The notes under the pieces are model-generated. The model saw only the letters and a list, made by a program, of their open reading frames with translations. It was not told the origin of the DNA and did not search any database. DNA of 64,000 nucleotides from contig CBDBUY010000002.1 in assembly GCA_965212145.1 (NCBI GenBank), positions 121,192 to 185,191 on the forward strand. The letters run 5' to 3'. The position numbers and the translations under genes are program-made. Positions 1 through 8,303 of this stretch are shown piece after piece (position 1 is the stretch's first letter; each line of letters starts with the position of its first letter). The stretch comes from JAAEPI01 sp965212145. Lineage in GTDB: Bacteria; Bacteroidota; Bacteroidia; Cytophagales; Cyclobacteriaceae.

Positions 1-25
1 TCAGTTTTTCTGCATTTTCCGCCAT
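1..25 (-). CDS. Start of a gene running off the left edge, possibly recA (partial)
   Basis: An ATG on the minus strand at 25-23 opens a frame that reads MAENAEKL before the window ends. Many Bacteroidota RecA proteins begin with a very similar short lysine- and glutamate-containing leader, so recA is a reasonable guess, but eight codons cannot prove it. The divergent aminopeptidase gene begins 70 nt away. The assignment is inference only. Confidence 0.35.
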
Positions 26-95
26 GATGTTCTGTGATTTAGGATTTTTTTCGAGCCTTCAAAGCTGATTAAAAATTTAGAAATAACTTGGACTG

Positions 96-1118
96 GTGCA
101 CAAAAAAATCCTCATAACTGTCACAGCTATTTTATTAGTGCTGTTCAGCTGGCAAAGGGAGCTTCTGATTTACGGAATAAAACAAGGTGCAGGACAGTGG
201 AAAATCCTAAGGGAATCAGTTCCGGTTGAGGAAGTATTGAAAGATGTGAATTTCCCGGACTCGCTCAAGTCAAAAATTCGGTTGATTCAAAAAGTCAGGA
301 GTTTTGCGGTCACAGATCTCGGGCTATCAGATAACGATAACTACACGCAGATTTACGATCAAAAAGGCAAGACCATCCTCTGGAACCTCTCGGCAAGCGA
401 GCCATTTGCCTTAGAACCAAAAACCTGGTGGTTCCCAATTGTGGGAAGTGTACCCTACAAAGGGTTCTTTGATTTAGACCGAGCAAAAACGGAAGAGAAA
501 GAATTGATAGAAGACGGCTGGGATACGCGCATTCGAACGGTCTCTGGATGGTCAACGCTCGGATGGTTTAGGGACCCCATTCTTTCCAACATGCTGTCGC
601 GATCGGAAGGGGGGCTGGCAGAATTAATTATCCATGAACTGGTTCATGCGACCATATTCGTGGAAAACGAAATCGAATTCAACGAGAATTTGGCGAGTTT
701 CATTGGGACAAAAGGCGCGGAAGAGTTTCTTAAAATGGAATTCGGTGATAGCTCTGAATATCTGGATGAGTATTTATTCAGCGAGAAGGACAGCAAGTGG
801 TTCACCGCACATCTCCTACTGGGAGCCGACCATTTAGACTCCTTATATAGTTCATTCAAAGAAGGAATGACAATCGAAGAAAAAATGGCAATGAAGAATT
901 CAGCCATTAGAGAGATTATTGAAAAACTCGACACGATCGATTTTCACAGCGATAGATATTTGAACATTTTCGACGGGTCGATTCCTAATAATGCATACTT
1001 CATGTCCTTTATGAGGTACCATTCCTCGGAGGACTCTTTGCAAGCCATTTTAGTGCATGAGCATGCAGGAAATCTCAAGGAATTTATTTCGGCTCAGAAA
1101 AGTTTGCACGGTAAGTAA
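96..1118 (+). CDS. Predicted zinc aminopeptidase (COG4324 / PF10023 type), membrane-anchored
   Basis: A 340-residue protein starting at GTG, followed at once by a lysine-rich n-region and a hydrophobic segment (about residues 5-20) that should act as a signal anchor, so the enzyme probably faces the periplasm. The zinc motif HELVH lies at 180-184 and is followed by a conserved FNENLASF stretch (195-202) that supplies a candidate glutamate ligand. The arrangement (HExxH, then E about 13 residues later, late in a 300-400 residue protein with little else recognisable) is that of the predicted aminopeptidase family COG4324. The substrate is unknown. The gene stands alone, 97 nt before the two-component pair. 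Confidence 0.75.
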   Translation: MHKKILITVTAILLVLFSWQRELLIYGIKQGAGQWKILRESVPVEEVLKDVNFPDSLKSKIRLIQKVRSFAVTDLGLSDNDNYTQIYDQKGKTILWNLSASEPFALEPKTWWFPIVGSVPYKGFFDLDRAKTEEKELIEDGWDTRIRTVSGWSTLGWFRDPILSNMLSRSEGGLAELIIHELVHATIFVENEIEFNENLASFIGTKGAEEFLKMEFGDSSEYLDEYLFSEKDSKWFTAHLLLGADHLDSLYSSFKEGMTIEEKMAMKNSAIREIIEKLDTIDFHSDRYLNIFDGSIPNNAYFMSFMRYHSSEDSLQAILVHEHAGNLKEFISAQKSLHGK

Positions 1119-1170
1119 GAAGCAGTATTAAGAAATCATTACCATTCACCGCTGGAATTGCTTTCTGGTT

Positions 1171-1199
1171 TAAATTTGAATAATATCGAATCGCGATTC
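1171..1199 (+). promoter_or_regulatory. -7 promoter box and 12-bp palindrome ahead of the response regulator gene
   Basis: TAAATTTG at 1171-1178 fits the Bacteroidota -7 consensus TAnnTTTG; no good -33 TTG is seen at the usual distance. Nine bases further on, GAATCGCGATTC (1188-1199) is a perfect palindrome, at about +5 to +16 of the expected transcript and 17 nt before the ATG. Its position suits an operator, perhaps for autoregulation. This is inference. Confidence 0.45.
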
Positions 1200-1215
1200 A
1201 TGAACCCTTTGCCGC

Positions 1216-1905
1216 ATGGCTGATAAAACTCAAAAAATCCTTGTTGTCGATGATGAGTCGGACATTCTGGAGCTTCTGAAATACAATCTTTCAAAAGAAG
1301 GATACAAAGTCAAGACCGCTTCAAACGGGATCAAGGCTGTTGAACTGGCAAAGGAATTTCTGCCAGATCTTATTCTCCTGGACATAATGATGCCCAAGCA
1401 AGATGGCGTGGAGACTTGTCGTCAATTGCGAGATACCCCTGAGCTGGCCTCTGCGTTTATTGTTTTCCTGACAGCAAGGTCTGAGGAGTATTCAGAAGTG
1501 GCTGCTTTTGATATGGGTGCCGATGACTACATCACCAAACCAATCAAACCACGGGCACTCATTAGTCGCATCAATGCAATGTTTCGACGAGAGTCGAAGA
1601 GCAATAACGAATCTGAAAAAATCCAGGCAGGTAACCTTGTGGTTGATCGATCCAGTTATACTGTAAGTGTCGAGGGCAAGAAAATAGATCTACCAAAGAA
1701 AGAGTTCGAACTGCTTTACTTCCTGGTCAAAAATCCTGGCAAAGTGTATGGCAGAGATGAAATTCTGAATAAGATTTGGGGTTCGGACGTGTACGTCATG
1801 GCAAGAACGGTGGATGTTCACATTCGGAAGGTGAGAGAGAAGATCGGAGAGGGTTTTATCCAAACTGTCAAAGGAGTCGGCTATAAATTCGGCATGGAGG
1901 GATGA
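1216..1905 (+). CDS. OmpR/PhoB-family response regulator
   Basis: A 229-residue two-domain regulator. The receiver domain (about 5-120) has the acidic pair D12/D13, the phospho-acceptor D56 in LLDIMMP, T86 and K108 in YITKP. A winged-helix DNA-binding domain follows (about 130-227), ending in TVKGVGYKF, the usual end of OmpR/PhoB proteins. It should bind DNA as a dimer once phosphorylated by the kinase encoded next, whose start overlaps this stop by 4 nt (ATGA). A PhoB-like role in phosphate control is plausible but not shown; no Pho box was recognised. Confidence 0.9.
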   Translation: MADKTQKILVVDDESDILELLKYNLSKEGYKVKTASNGIKAVELAKEFLPDLILLDIMMPKQDGVETCRQLRDTPELASAFIVFLTARSEEYSEVAAFDMGADDYITKPIKPRALISRINAMFRRESKSNNESEKIQAGNLVVDRSSYTVSVEGKKIDLPKKEFELLYFLVKNPGKVYGRDEILNKIWGSDVYVMARTVDVHIRKVREKIGEGFIQTVKGVGYKFGMEG

Positions 1906-2957
1906 TCAGTTCCCGTTCCATCTCCCTGATTACAGGGATTCTCATTGCATCAATTACTACGGCGTTTCTTTGGATGGTGCCATCCATCGATCAAACGGGC
2001 TTGATCATAGCATGGCTACTTGCTTTTTCTTCCAGCTACATTCTCATCCGAATTTTGCTAGACATGCTGTTTTTCCGACATATGAATACGATTAATGAGA
2101 TGCTGGAAAAAATACAAGAGAAAGATTTTTCGCTCGTGCCTCGAAAAACATTCAACCCGCTGAATAGAATCAAGAATGAACTGGGCTCATATGTTGCGAA
2201 CAAAGAGGAAGAGATTGAAAGGCTGAAGAAACTAGAAACCTTCAGGAGAGAATTTCTTGCGGATATTTCTCACGAACTAAAAACTCCACTTTTTGCGGCG
2301 CAGGGTTTTGTTCACACCTTATTAGATGGGGCCATCAAGGATAAGACGGTACGGGACAAGTTCCTTAAAAAAGCAGCCAGAAGTTTGGATGGCCTGGACA
2401 TCCTGGTGCAAGACCTGCTGACTATCTCTCAAATAGAAAGTGGTCAGATCACCATGCACTTCGAAAGTTTCGATATCATTTCTGTGGCTCTTCAGGTAAT
2501 AGATCAGATGGAAGGGAAGGCGGAGAAAAAGAAACTGACAATCACATTGAAGAACCCTGAGGATCAGGAAGTATTTGTGCACGCTGATCTACAACGAATT
2601 CGACAGGTTTTGACCAACCTAGTATCTAACGCCATTAAGTACTCCAAAAAGAACAAGGAGATTGTCATCAGTTTCAAGGAAACGAAATCCAATGTTATTT
2701 GTAAGGTGAAAGACGAAGGATATGGCATTCCTCCAGAAGACCTGGCGCGAATCTTCGAAAGATTCTACCGCGTGGACAAGAGCCGCTCAAAGGAGAGAGG
2801 TGGGACGGGTCTTGGACTCGCCATCGTCAAGCACATCATGGAGGGTCATGGATCTCAGGTGAACGTCAAAAGTCAGGTGAACAAAGGATCCACTTTTAGT
2901 TTCGAGCTCATCAAGGGCAGTCCAGTACCTTTGCCGATGGATGACGATGACGACTAA
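1902..2957 (+). CDS. Sensor histidine kinase (PhoR-like)
   Basis: A 351-residue membrane kinase. Two hydrophobic helices (about 8-26 and 33-56) flank only a few extracytoplasmic residues, so it probably senses through the membrane or a partner rather than a large periplasmic domain. A linker leads to the H-box with the phosphorylated H124 in DISHELKTP, then an ATPase domain with the N-box (LTNLVSNAIKYS), G1 (DEGYGIP), F-box (FERFYRVDK) and G2 (GTGLGLAI). It ends in a run of four aspartates. It overlaps the regulator by 4 nt and the pseudouridine synthase gene by 17 nt, so the three genes are probably one transcript. Confidence 0.9.
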   Translation: MISSRSISLITGILIASITTAFLWMVPSIDQTGLIIAWLLAFSSSYILIRILLDMLFFRHMNTINEMLEKIQEKDFSLVPRKTFNPLNRIKNELGSYVANKEEEIERLKKLETFRREFLADISHELKTPLFAAQGFVHTLLDGAIKDKTVRDKFLKKAARSLDGLDILVQDLLTISQIESGQITMHFESFDIISVALQVIDQMEGKAEKKKLTITLKNPEDQEVFVHADLQRIRQVLTNLVSNAIKYSKKNKEIVISFKETKSNVICKVKDEGYGIPPEDLARIFERFYRVDKSRSKERGGTGLGLAIVKHIMEGHGSQVNVKSQVNKGSTFSFELIKGSPVPLPMDDDDD

Positions 2958-3672
2958 AAACACCCTAAAGATTTCCTGGGAGGACCTGTTGATACAGGAG
3001 GACGAGAATTATGCTTTCATAAATAAACCGGCAGGTCTTTCGACACTAGACGATCGATCTAGCAAAATGTCGGTTTTGAGCTTGGCAAAAGGACAAGACA
3101 AGAGTTTTACGCCTTGTCATAGGTTAGATAAGGAGACTTCCGGTGTGCTTTCAGTTGCCAAGAACGAGGAGGCCTATAAATATTTTGCGCAAAGACTCGA
3201 AGCACGCGAAGTGAAGAAAGTTTATCATGCCGTCGTTAATGGCATTCATGATTTTCAAAACGTAGAAGCAGATGAGCCGCTTTATTCATCCAGCAGCAAG
3301 TCCAGAGTTGATTTTAATGGCAAACCCTCCCTCACTTTGATCCAGACGCTCAAGATTTACAAAAAGCACACCTTAGTTAAATGTTTCCCTTTTACCGGAA
3401 GGATGCATCAAATCAGGGTACATCTTGCGTATCACCAAGCTCCGATTGTGAGCGACTCTTTCTACGGCGGAGCTCCCGCATACTTGTCTGAATTGAAGAG
3501 AAATTTCAATCAAAAGAAATATGAAGATGAAAATCCGATGATTCGACGGTTGGCACTTCATGCCTTTTCTTTGTCATTTCTCGACCCAAAAACTGACAAA
3601 ACCACAACAATTGAGGCCCCCTACCCCAAGGATTTCGCTGTTTTAGTGAAACAACTAGGAAAATTCACTTAG
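2941..3672 (+). CDS. RluA-family pseudouridine synthase
   Basis: A 243-residue protein with the family signature HRLDKETSG at 60-68; D63 is the predicted catalytic aspartate that isomerises uridine in RNA. A later GRMHQIRVH segment is the second RluA hallmark. There is no N-terminal S4 domain, so it belongs to the short type found in many Bacteroidota; the target (23S rRNA or tRNA) cannot be read from the sequence. The start lies inside the end of the histidine kinase gene; an in-frame ATG two codons later (2947) is equally possible. Confidence 0.87.
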   Translation: MTMTTKNTLKISWEDLLIQEDENYAFINKPAGLSTLDDRSSKMSVLSLAKGQDKSFTPCHRLDKETSGVLSVAKNEEAYKYFAQRLEAREVKKVYHAVVNGIHDFQNVEADEPLYSSSSKSRVDFNGKPSLTLIQTLKIYKKHTLVKCFPFTGRMHQIRVHLAYHQAPIVSDSFYGGAPAYLSELKRNFNQKKYEDENPMIRRLALHAFSLSFLDPKTDKTTTIEAPYPKDFAVLVKQLGKFT

Positions 3673-3688
3673 TAAACGGGCCGTGTAT

Positions 3689-3718
3689 TGGTTTTACAAA
3701 TAAATACTTCTATTTTTG
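3689..3718 (+). promoter_or_regulatory. Promoter of the rplM-rpsI-rpsB-tsf operon
   Basis: TTG at 3689-3691, a 19-nt spacer, then TATTTTTG at 3711-3718: a full match to the Bacteroidota housekeeping promoter. It lies 51 nt before the rplM start, in the only sizeable gap between the RluA gene and the ribosomal genes. Confidence 0.75.
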
Positions 3719-3769
3719 TGTCCCTTTTTGAGGAGGGTCTTCAAATCAGGGCATTAAACAGTTAGGAAA

Positions 3770-4216
3770 TTGGATACTTTAAGTTACAAAACGGCATCAC
3801 TTAACAAGGCTACAGTCGATAAAGGCTGGGTTGTGGTAGATGCTGATTCTAAGGTACTTGGGAGATTGGCGAGCGATGTGGCTAAGATCATCCGCGGAAA
3901 GCACAAGCCTGGGTACACACCACACGTAGATTGTGGTGACAATGTGATCGTCATTAACGCTGATAAAGTGAGATTGACAGGTCAAAAATGGACTGACAAA
4001 GTTTATGTCCGTCACACAGGTTACCCTGGTGGACAAAGACACGAAACTCCAAAGGAAGTTATGGACAAAAAGTCTTCGACCATATTGGTCGAGAAGGCCG
4101 TCAGAGGCATGCTTCCTAAAACCAGACTTGGAAGAGAATTATTTAAGAGTCTTCATGTATACGAAGGTGCTGAGCACCCGCACGAAGCTCAGAAACCGAA
4201 AGAAATAAAATTTTAA
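3770..4216 (+). CDS. rplM: Large-subunit ribosomal protein L13 (uL13)
   Basis: A 148-residue protein with the typical L13 order: WVVVDADSKVLGRLAS near the start, a DCGDNVIVINADK segment, then HTGYPGG and a KAVRGMLP motif. It binds 23S rRNA early in 50S assembly. The start codon is TTG; no in-frame ATG precedes the conserved N-terminus. It is the first gene of rplM-rpsI-rpsB-tsf, with rpsI 7 nt downstream. L13 and S9 are paired in this order in most bacteria. Confidence 0.96.
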   Translation: MDTLSYKTASLNKATVDKGWVVVDADSKVLGRLASDVAKIIRGKHKPGYTPHVDCGDNVIVINADKVRLTGQKWTDKVYVRHTGYPGGQRHETPKEVMDKKSSTILVEKAVRGMLPKTRLGRELFKSLHVYEGAEHPHEAQKPKEIKF

Positions 4217-4223
4217 AAACTGA

Positions 4224-4610
4224 ATGGAGACAATCAGTACTATAGGTAGAAGAAAAACCTCTGTTGCTAGAATCAACATGATCGCTGGCAAAGGAAAAAT
4301 AGAGGTTAACAATCGCGAACTAGCGAACTACTTCCCATCAGAAATCCTTCAAACAATCGTGAAGCAGCCACTTGTAAAAGTGGAGCAAGACGGAAAATTT
4401 GACGTTAAAGTCAATGTTTTCGGTGGTGGACTAACCGGGCAAGCGGAAGCTGTTCGATTGGCTATCTCCAGAGCATTGGTGGAAGTTGATGCTGAGCACA
4501 AGCCGGCATTGAAGTCAGAAGGTTTCATGACGAGAGATCCAAGAATGGTGGAAAGAAAGAAACCAGGTCGAAGAAAAGCGAGAAGAAGATTCCAATTCAG
4601 TAAACGATAA
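4224..4610 (+). CDS. rpsI: Small-subunit ribosomal protein S9 (uS9)
   Basis: A 128-residue protein starting METISTIGRRKTSVAR and ending in the basic tail RRKARRRFQFSKR, whose C-terminal lysine-arginine reaches the P-site tRNA anticodon in known S9 structures. It contains the GGGLTGQAEA segment typical of the family. It lies 7 nt after rplM and 4 nt before rpsB. Confidence 0.96.
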   Translation: METISTIGRRKTSVARINMIAGKGKIEVNNRELANYFPSEILQTIVKQPLVKVEQDGKFDVKVNVFGGGLTGQAEAVRLAISRALVEVDAEHKPALKSEGFMTRDPRMVERKKPGRRKARRRFQFSKR

Positions 4611-4614
4611 TTTG

Positions 4615-5370
4615 ATGAGCAAACTAGAGCACAAAGATTTATTGGACGCAGGTGTGCACTTTGGACACCTTACCAGAAAATGGAATCCTCAGATGGCGCC
4701 ATACATCTTCATGGAGAAGAATGGCATCCACATTATCGATCTTTATAAGACACTTAAGTCTCTTGATGATGCTTCTGCAGCCATGAAGGCTATCGTTCGA
4801 TCAGGACGAAAGATCATGTTCGTTGCGACTAAAAAGCAAGCAAAAGAGATCGTAGAGGGGGAAGCTAAGAAGTTGAACATGCCTTTCGTGACTGAAAGAT
4901 GGTTAGGCGGTATGTTGACCAACTTTGCTACCATCAGAAAGTCATTGAAGAAAATGTCTTCCATCGATAAGTTGATGAAAGATGAGGCTTTCAATAACCT
5001 GGCAAAGAGAGAAAGATTGATGATCACACGTGAGCGAGCGAAGCTGGAGAGAATTCTAGGAGGGATCACTGATCTGAATAGACTTCCTGCGGCATTGTTT
5101 GTGGTAGACGTGAAGAGAGAGCACATCGCTGTTTCTGAAGCTCAGAAATTGAATATCCCTGTTTTCGCAATGGTGGATACAAATTCTGACCCGAATCAAG
5201 CTGATTATGCGATTCCTGCCAATGATGACTCTTTCAAATCAATCGATTTGATCGTGAAGTACATGTCTTCTGTCATTGAAGAAGGTTTATCTGAGCGAAA
5301 GTCTGACAAGGAAGAGCAGTCTCGCAAGGAGGAAGAAGCAAAGAAAAAGGAAGAAGCACCAGCTGAATAA
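4615..5370 (+). CDS. rpsB: Small-subunit ribosomal protein S2 (uS2)
   Basis: A protein of about 251 residues with the S2 hallmarks LLDAGVHFGH, RWLGGMLTNF and the PVFAMVDTNSDP segment. The frame is open from a TTG at 4612, but the ATG at 4615 gives the usual N-terminus (MSKLEHKDLL). The C-terminus is a long lysine- and glutamate-rich tail (about the last 25 residues), a common Bacteroidota extension. It is followed after 27 nt by a hairpin that may limit read-through into tsf. Confidence 0.95.
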   Translation: MSKLEHKDLLDAGVHFGHLTRKWNPQMAPYIFMEKNGIHIIDLYKTLKSLDDASAAMKAIVRSGRKIMFVATKKQAKEIVEGEAKKLNMPFVTERWLGGMLTNFATIRKSLKKMSSIDKLMKDEAFNNLAKRERLMITRERAKLERILGGITDLNRLPAALFVVDVKREHIAVSEAQKLNIPVFAMVDTNSDPNQADYAIPANDDSFKSIDLIVKYMSSVIEEGLSERKSDKEEQSRKEEEAKKKEEAPAE

Positions 5371-5397
5371 GCAAAAGTTTTTAACCAAGATTTTTTG

Positions 5398-5430
5398 AAA
5401 ATTGATCATACCGCCGTGTGATCAATTTTT
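5398..5430 (+). terminator. Intrinsic terminator or attenuator between rpsB and tsf
   Basis: An 11-bp perfect inverted repeat (AAAATTGATCA at 5398-5408 and its complement at 5419-5429) with a 10-nt loop, the right arm ending in five T. It sits between two co-directional genes normally cotranscribed, so it could be a partial terminator that lowers tsf expression relative to rpsB. Confidence 0.6.
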
Positions 5431-5455
5431 GTTTGAACTTAATAACATAAGAATA

Positions 5456-6286
5456 ATGGCAATCACAGCACAAGATGTAAACAAACTGCGCCAAATGACT
5501 GGTGCAGGAATGATGGACTGCAAAAAAGCACTTACTGAGGCCGATGGCGATTTTGACAAGGCCGTTGAGTTGCTAAGAAAGAAAGGACAAAAAGTGTCTG
5601 CTTCCCGAGCAGATCGTGAAACTTCCGAAGGAGTCGTTTTCACAAAAACCAACAGTGATAACACCGAAGGTATCTTGGTGGCTTTCACATGTGAAACTGA
5701 TTTCGTAGCGAAGAACGAGGAGTTCGTAGCTCTTGGTGAGTCGATTACTGACATTGCTTTCGACAAAAAGCCGTCAAGCGTTGATGAATTGAAAGGAATG
5801 GAGCTTGGTGGGTTGACCATCGCTGAGAAGATCATTGAGATGACTGGTAAAATTGGCGAGAAGTTGGAGATCACTGCAATGGAGATCGTTTCAGGAGAGG
5901 CTGTTGTTCCATACACACACTCCAACAAGAAATTGGGCGTATTGGTGACTTTGGCTAACGTAAATGGCACTGACGTCATTGAAGCTGGGAAAGACGTGGC
6001 GATGCAAATTGCCGCTATGAATCCTGTGGCAGTTGACAAAGACGGTGTTGATCCTTCAGTTGTAGAGAAAGAAATCGAAATTGGAAAAGATCAAGCCAGA
6101 CAAGAAGGAAAGCCTGAGAATATCATCGAGAAAATCGCAATGGGTAAGTTGAACAAGTTCTTCTCTGAGAACACGCTGTTAAGCCAGAAATTTGTGAAAG
6201 ACAATTCTGTCTCAATTTCACAATATTTGGATGGTGTGAGCAAAGGATTGACTGTCTCTGATTTCAAGAGAGTTGCGATCAACTAA
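5456..6286 (+). CDS. tsf: Translation elongation factor Ts
   Basis: A 276-residue nucleotide-exchange factor for EF-Tu. The N-terminal UBA-like region has KLRQMTGAGMMDCKKAL, and the TDFVAKNEEF motif contributes the aspartate-phenylalanine pair that intrudes into EF-Tu. The frame is open upstream, but the residues before the ATG at 5456 overlap a hairpin and are not protein-like, so 5456 is the start. Length and domain content match other Bacteroidota EF-Ts. Confidence 0.96.
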   Translation: MAITAQDVNKLRQMTGAGMMDCKKALTEADGDFDKAVELLRKKGQKVSASRADRETSEGVVFTKTNSDNTEGILVAFTCETDFVAKNEEFVALGESITDIAFDKKPSSVDELKGMELGGLTIAEKIIEMTGKIGEKLEITAMEIVSGEAVVPYTHSNKKLGVLVTLANVNGTDVIEAGKDVAMQIAAMNPVAVDKDGVDPSVVEKEIEIGKDQARQEGKPENIIEKIAMGKLNKFFSENTLLSQKFVKDNSVSISQYLDGVSKGLTVSDFKRVAIN

Positions 6287-6309
6287 TTACGAAATATCAT
6301 AAAAATCAA

Positions 6310-6336
6310 AAAAGCCTGATCATCGATCAGGCTTTT
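6310..6336. terminator. Bidirectional terminator between tsf and glsB
   Basis: A 12-bp perfect stem (6310-6321 with 6325-6336) and a 3-nt loop, with an A tract on the left and T tract on the right. It lies 23 nt after tsf and 21 nt after the end of the converging acyltransferase gene, so it can serve both. Confidence 0.85.
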
Positions 6337-6356
6337 CTGTTTTTCAGCGATTGCTG

Positions 6357-7295
6357 TCAATAGTTAATATGTCTATCCTTGATTTCCTGATGAATATCGG
6401 CGATCGTGACCAACAGGCCGGTTTCTTCTACACTGCCAAATTCAGGATTTATGGACGTTCCCAGGGTCTTCATGGTGGAGGAAAGGTTCATGTAAATGTT
6501 GATCAGCGGCGGTATCCATTCGCCTCTTTCCTTAAGCAGTTTATTAAGCAACTTGAATCCATCTTGATAAGGCGTATAATCACCGAAATGCTCCTTGAAA
6601 AGTTTGTTGTCAAAACCAATTTGAAGTTCCGCCTTGGGTTGGCATAAGCCCGTATCGTCAGGGAAGTAGTGCTCCAAAAAGGCTAGCAAAATATCTCTCG
6701 CTTCCTTGTTGTAGTTGGTGTACATAGTCACCTTTCCAAAGAAATACCTTACCTCAGGATACTGTACAACAAGACACCCCAAACCATCCCAAATATTCAT
6801 CAAAGCAAAAACGCCTTTCCGTGGATTGTTTGCCGGTTGGAATTTGGGCTGTACCCATGACCTGCCAAGCTCAATTGAATAAGGCAGGTAATCAATTTTC
6901 ATTTTCTCTGAGAAATCGAAATAATGGGCTGTGGAAAGCGAGAAACTCTGATCTTCTTCGGAATAGGCCTTTTCCCCAGTTATGAACCGATATCCTCCGA
7001 TAATTTCTCTCTCCTCCTCATCATAAACCACAAGCTGATCATAGCACCGATCACTCGTATCATAGTCATCAATGTCCAACTCAAGCCCCGTACCTCCTCC
7101 AGCCTGCCTGAAGGAGACCTCTCTCAAACGGCCTATTTCACGCATCACATTAGGAGAATTATGATGGTTAATGATGTAAATCTTATTGCCGCCCTTGTTC
7201 GTGTTTTTGACAAAGCGATCCTCAGAAAGCTCTCCTTCCAGAACATCGCGATCTACAGGTGGGATGATATCATTCAAATCTTTATTGTCTATCAT
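6357..7295 (-). CDS. glsB: GNAT-fold N-acyltransferase, GlsB/OlsB-like (glycine/amino-acid lipid synthesis)
   Basis: A 312-residue protein of the hemolysin-like acyltransferase family (Acetyltransf_5 type). Recognisable parts are the substrate-site segment LREVSFRQAGGGTG, the acidic DIDDYD stretch, and SIELGRSWVQP, conserved in ornithine- and glycine-lipid N-acyltransferases. In Bacteroides the homologue GlsB joins a 3-hydroxyacyl-ACP to glycine, giving commendamide-type products. Here the gene overlaps glsA by 4 nt, the same pairing known from Bacteroides; in some relatives the two are fused (OlsF). The head amino acid (glycine or ornithine) cannot be told from sequence. A bidirectional terminator follows. 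Confidence 0.75.
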   Translation of the reverse strand: MIDNKDLNDIIPPVDRDVLEGELSEDRFVKNTNKGGNKIYIINHHNSPNVMREIGRLREVSFRQAGGGTGLELDIDDYDTSDRCYDQLVVYDEEEREIIGGYRFITGEKAYSEEDQSFSLSTAHYFDFSEKMKIDYLPYSIELGRSWVQPKFQPANNPRKGVFALMNIWDGLGCLVVQYPEVRYFFGKVTMYTNYNKEARDILLAFLEHYFPDDTGLCQPKAELQIGFDNKLFKEHFGDYTPYQDGFKLLNKLLKERGEWIPPLINIYMNLSSTMKTLGTSINPEFGSVEETGLLVTIADIHQEIKDRHINY

Positions 7296-8119
7296 TGCTT
7301 AGCTGATCTGTCTCCCAATTTATACACTTCTTCCTTAACCCATTGAGCCCATTCTTTATCTTGTTTAGATCTGTCGAATGTTGAGACTGGGATGGGTTCA
7401 CCAACAATAATATCCATTTTCATGTTCTTTTGTCTGAAGAGCTCATCGACAAGGAAAAACATTTCGAAGTTGATCTTTATTCCAAGCCACTTTCTGAAAT
7501 TGGCCAGTCTATAAAATCGATTGGTAAGTCTGCCCTCGATATAGACGGGGACCACTTGTTTTTGATATTTTCTGGCTTTTGAGATGAATGTCTTTTGCCA
7601 CTCCAAGTCCTTAATTTCTCCGTTGATTTTTCGACTGACAAGGCCCGCTGGAAACAAGAATGTTGCGGTATCTGAGGCGAATTGCTCCTCCACGCGTTTC
7701 AAAGACTCTTTGGCGTTTTTACCGACTTTATTAACGCCGACAAACTGATCGCTCAGGTTTCTGACGTTCATCAATAAATCATTGACGATAAATTTTATAT
7801 CCCTCCGGACATCCTTGAATCCATCGATTACAGCGATGGCGTCCATGCCGCCAAGGGGATGATTAGCTACAAAAATGCAATTCTCTGGAGGTGCTGGGAT
7901 ATTCCCTTTGCCAACTATTCCGATCTGGAAATTGAAGTAATCAATTGTGCCTGCACAGAACTCATAGACATCTGAATTCTTATGCTGGTGGAAAAACTCA
8001 TTGACCTCATCCTGGTGGATAATTCGCTGGATGTATCGTACGACAAATCCAGGGATCCACCCGGCGAGCTTCTTGTTCTTGCTTTCAATGAGCTTTTTAA
8101 CATCAACGAATTTCTCCAT
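7292..8119 (-). CDS. glsA: 1-acyl-glycerol-phosphate-type O-acyltransferase, GlsA/OlsA-like
   Basis: A 275-residue acyltransferase. Motif I is NHPLGGMD with H87 and D93, so the spacing is H-x5-D rather than the usual H-x4-D of PlsC; this variant is familiar in Bacteroidota GlsA-type proteins. The FPAGLVSR segment (156-163) stands where PlsC has FPEGTRS. The expected reaction is O-acylation of the hydroxyl of an N-(3-hydroxyacyl) amino acid made by the next gene, giving a diacylated amino-acid lipid at the inner membrane. A minus-strand -7 box (TAAATTTG, 8158-8151) lies 31 nt ahead of the ATG. Confidence 0.75.
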   Translation of the reverse strand: MEKFVDVKKLIESKNKKLAGWIPGFVVRYIQRIIHQDEVNEFFHQHKNSDVYEFCAGTIDYFNFQIGIVGKGNIPAPPENCIFVANHPLGGMDAIAVIDGFKDVRRDIKFIVNDLLMNVRNLSDQFVGVNKVGKNAKESLKRVEEQFASDTATFLFPAGLVSRKINGEIKDLEWQKTFISKARKYQKQVVPVYIEGRLTNRFYRLANFRKWLGIKINFEMFFLVDELFRQKNMKMDIIVGEPIPVSTFDRSKQDKEWAQWVKEEVYKLGDRSAKQ

Positions 8120-8303
8120 ATTTGGATGAGAGTTAATTTCTAATTCGATTCAAATTTAACTAAGCGCGCTGGAGTGAAATGCTCCAAAGACGAACACCAG
8201 AAAAATAGAAGAACAGAGTCAAATTTCTAAGAGCGGATCTTCCCTGGTAATCTCAATTTTTCGGACCGAAAATGTAGAAACATGTTAGGTTCAAATAATG
8301 AGT

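Noticed and set aside
5422..6039. A 205-codon open frame antisense to tsf
   Set aside because: It lies entirely over the conserved tsf gene, is rich in serine and isoleucine as expected for a mirror frame, and has no recognisable motif.
6924..7346. A 140-codon plus-strand frame over glsB
   Set aside because: It is the complement of well conserved acyltransferase codons, with no plausible N-terminus.
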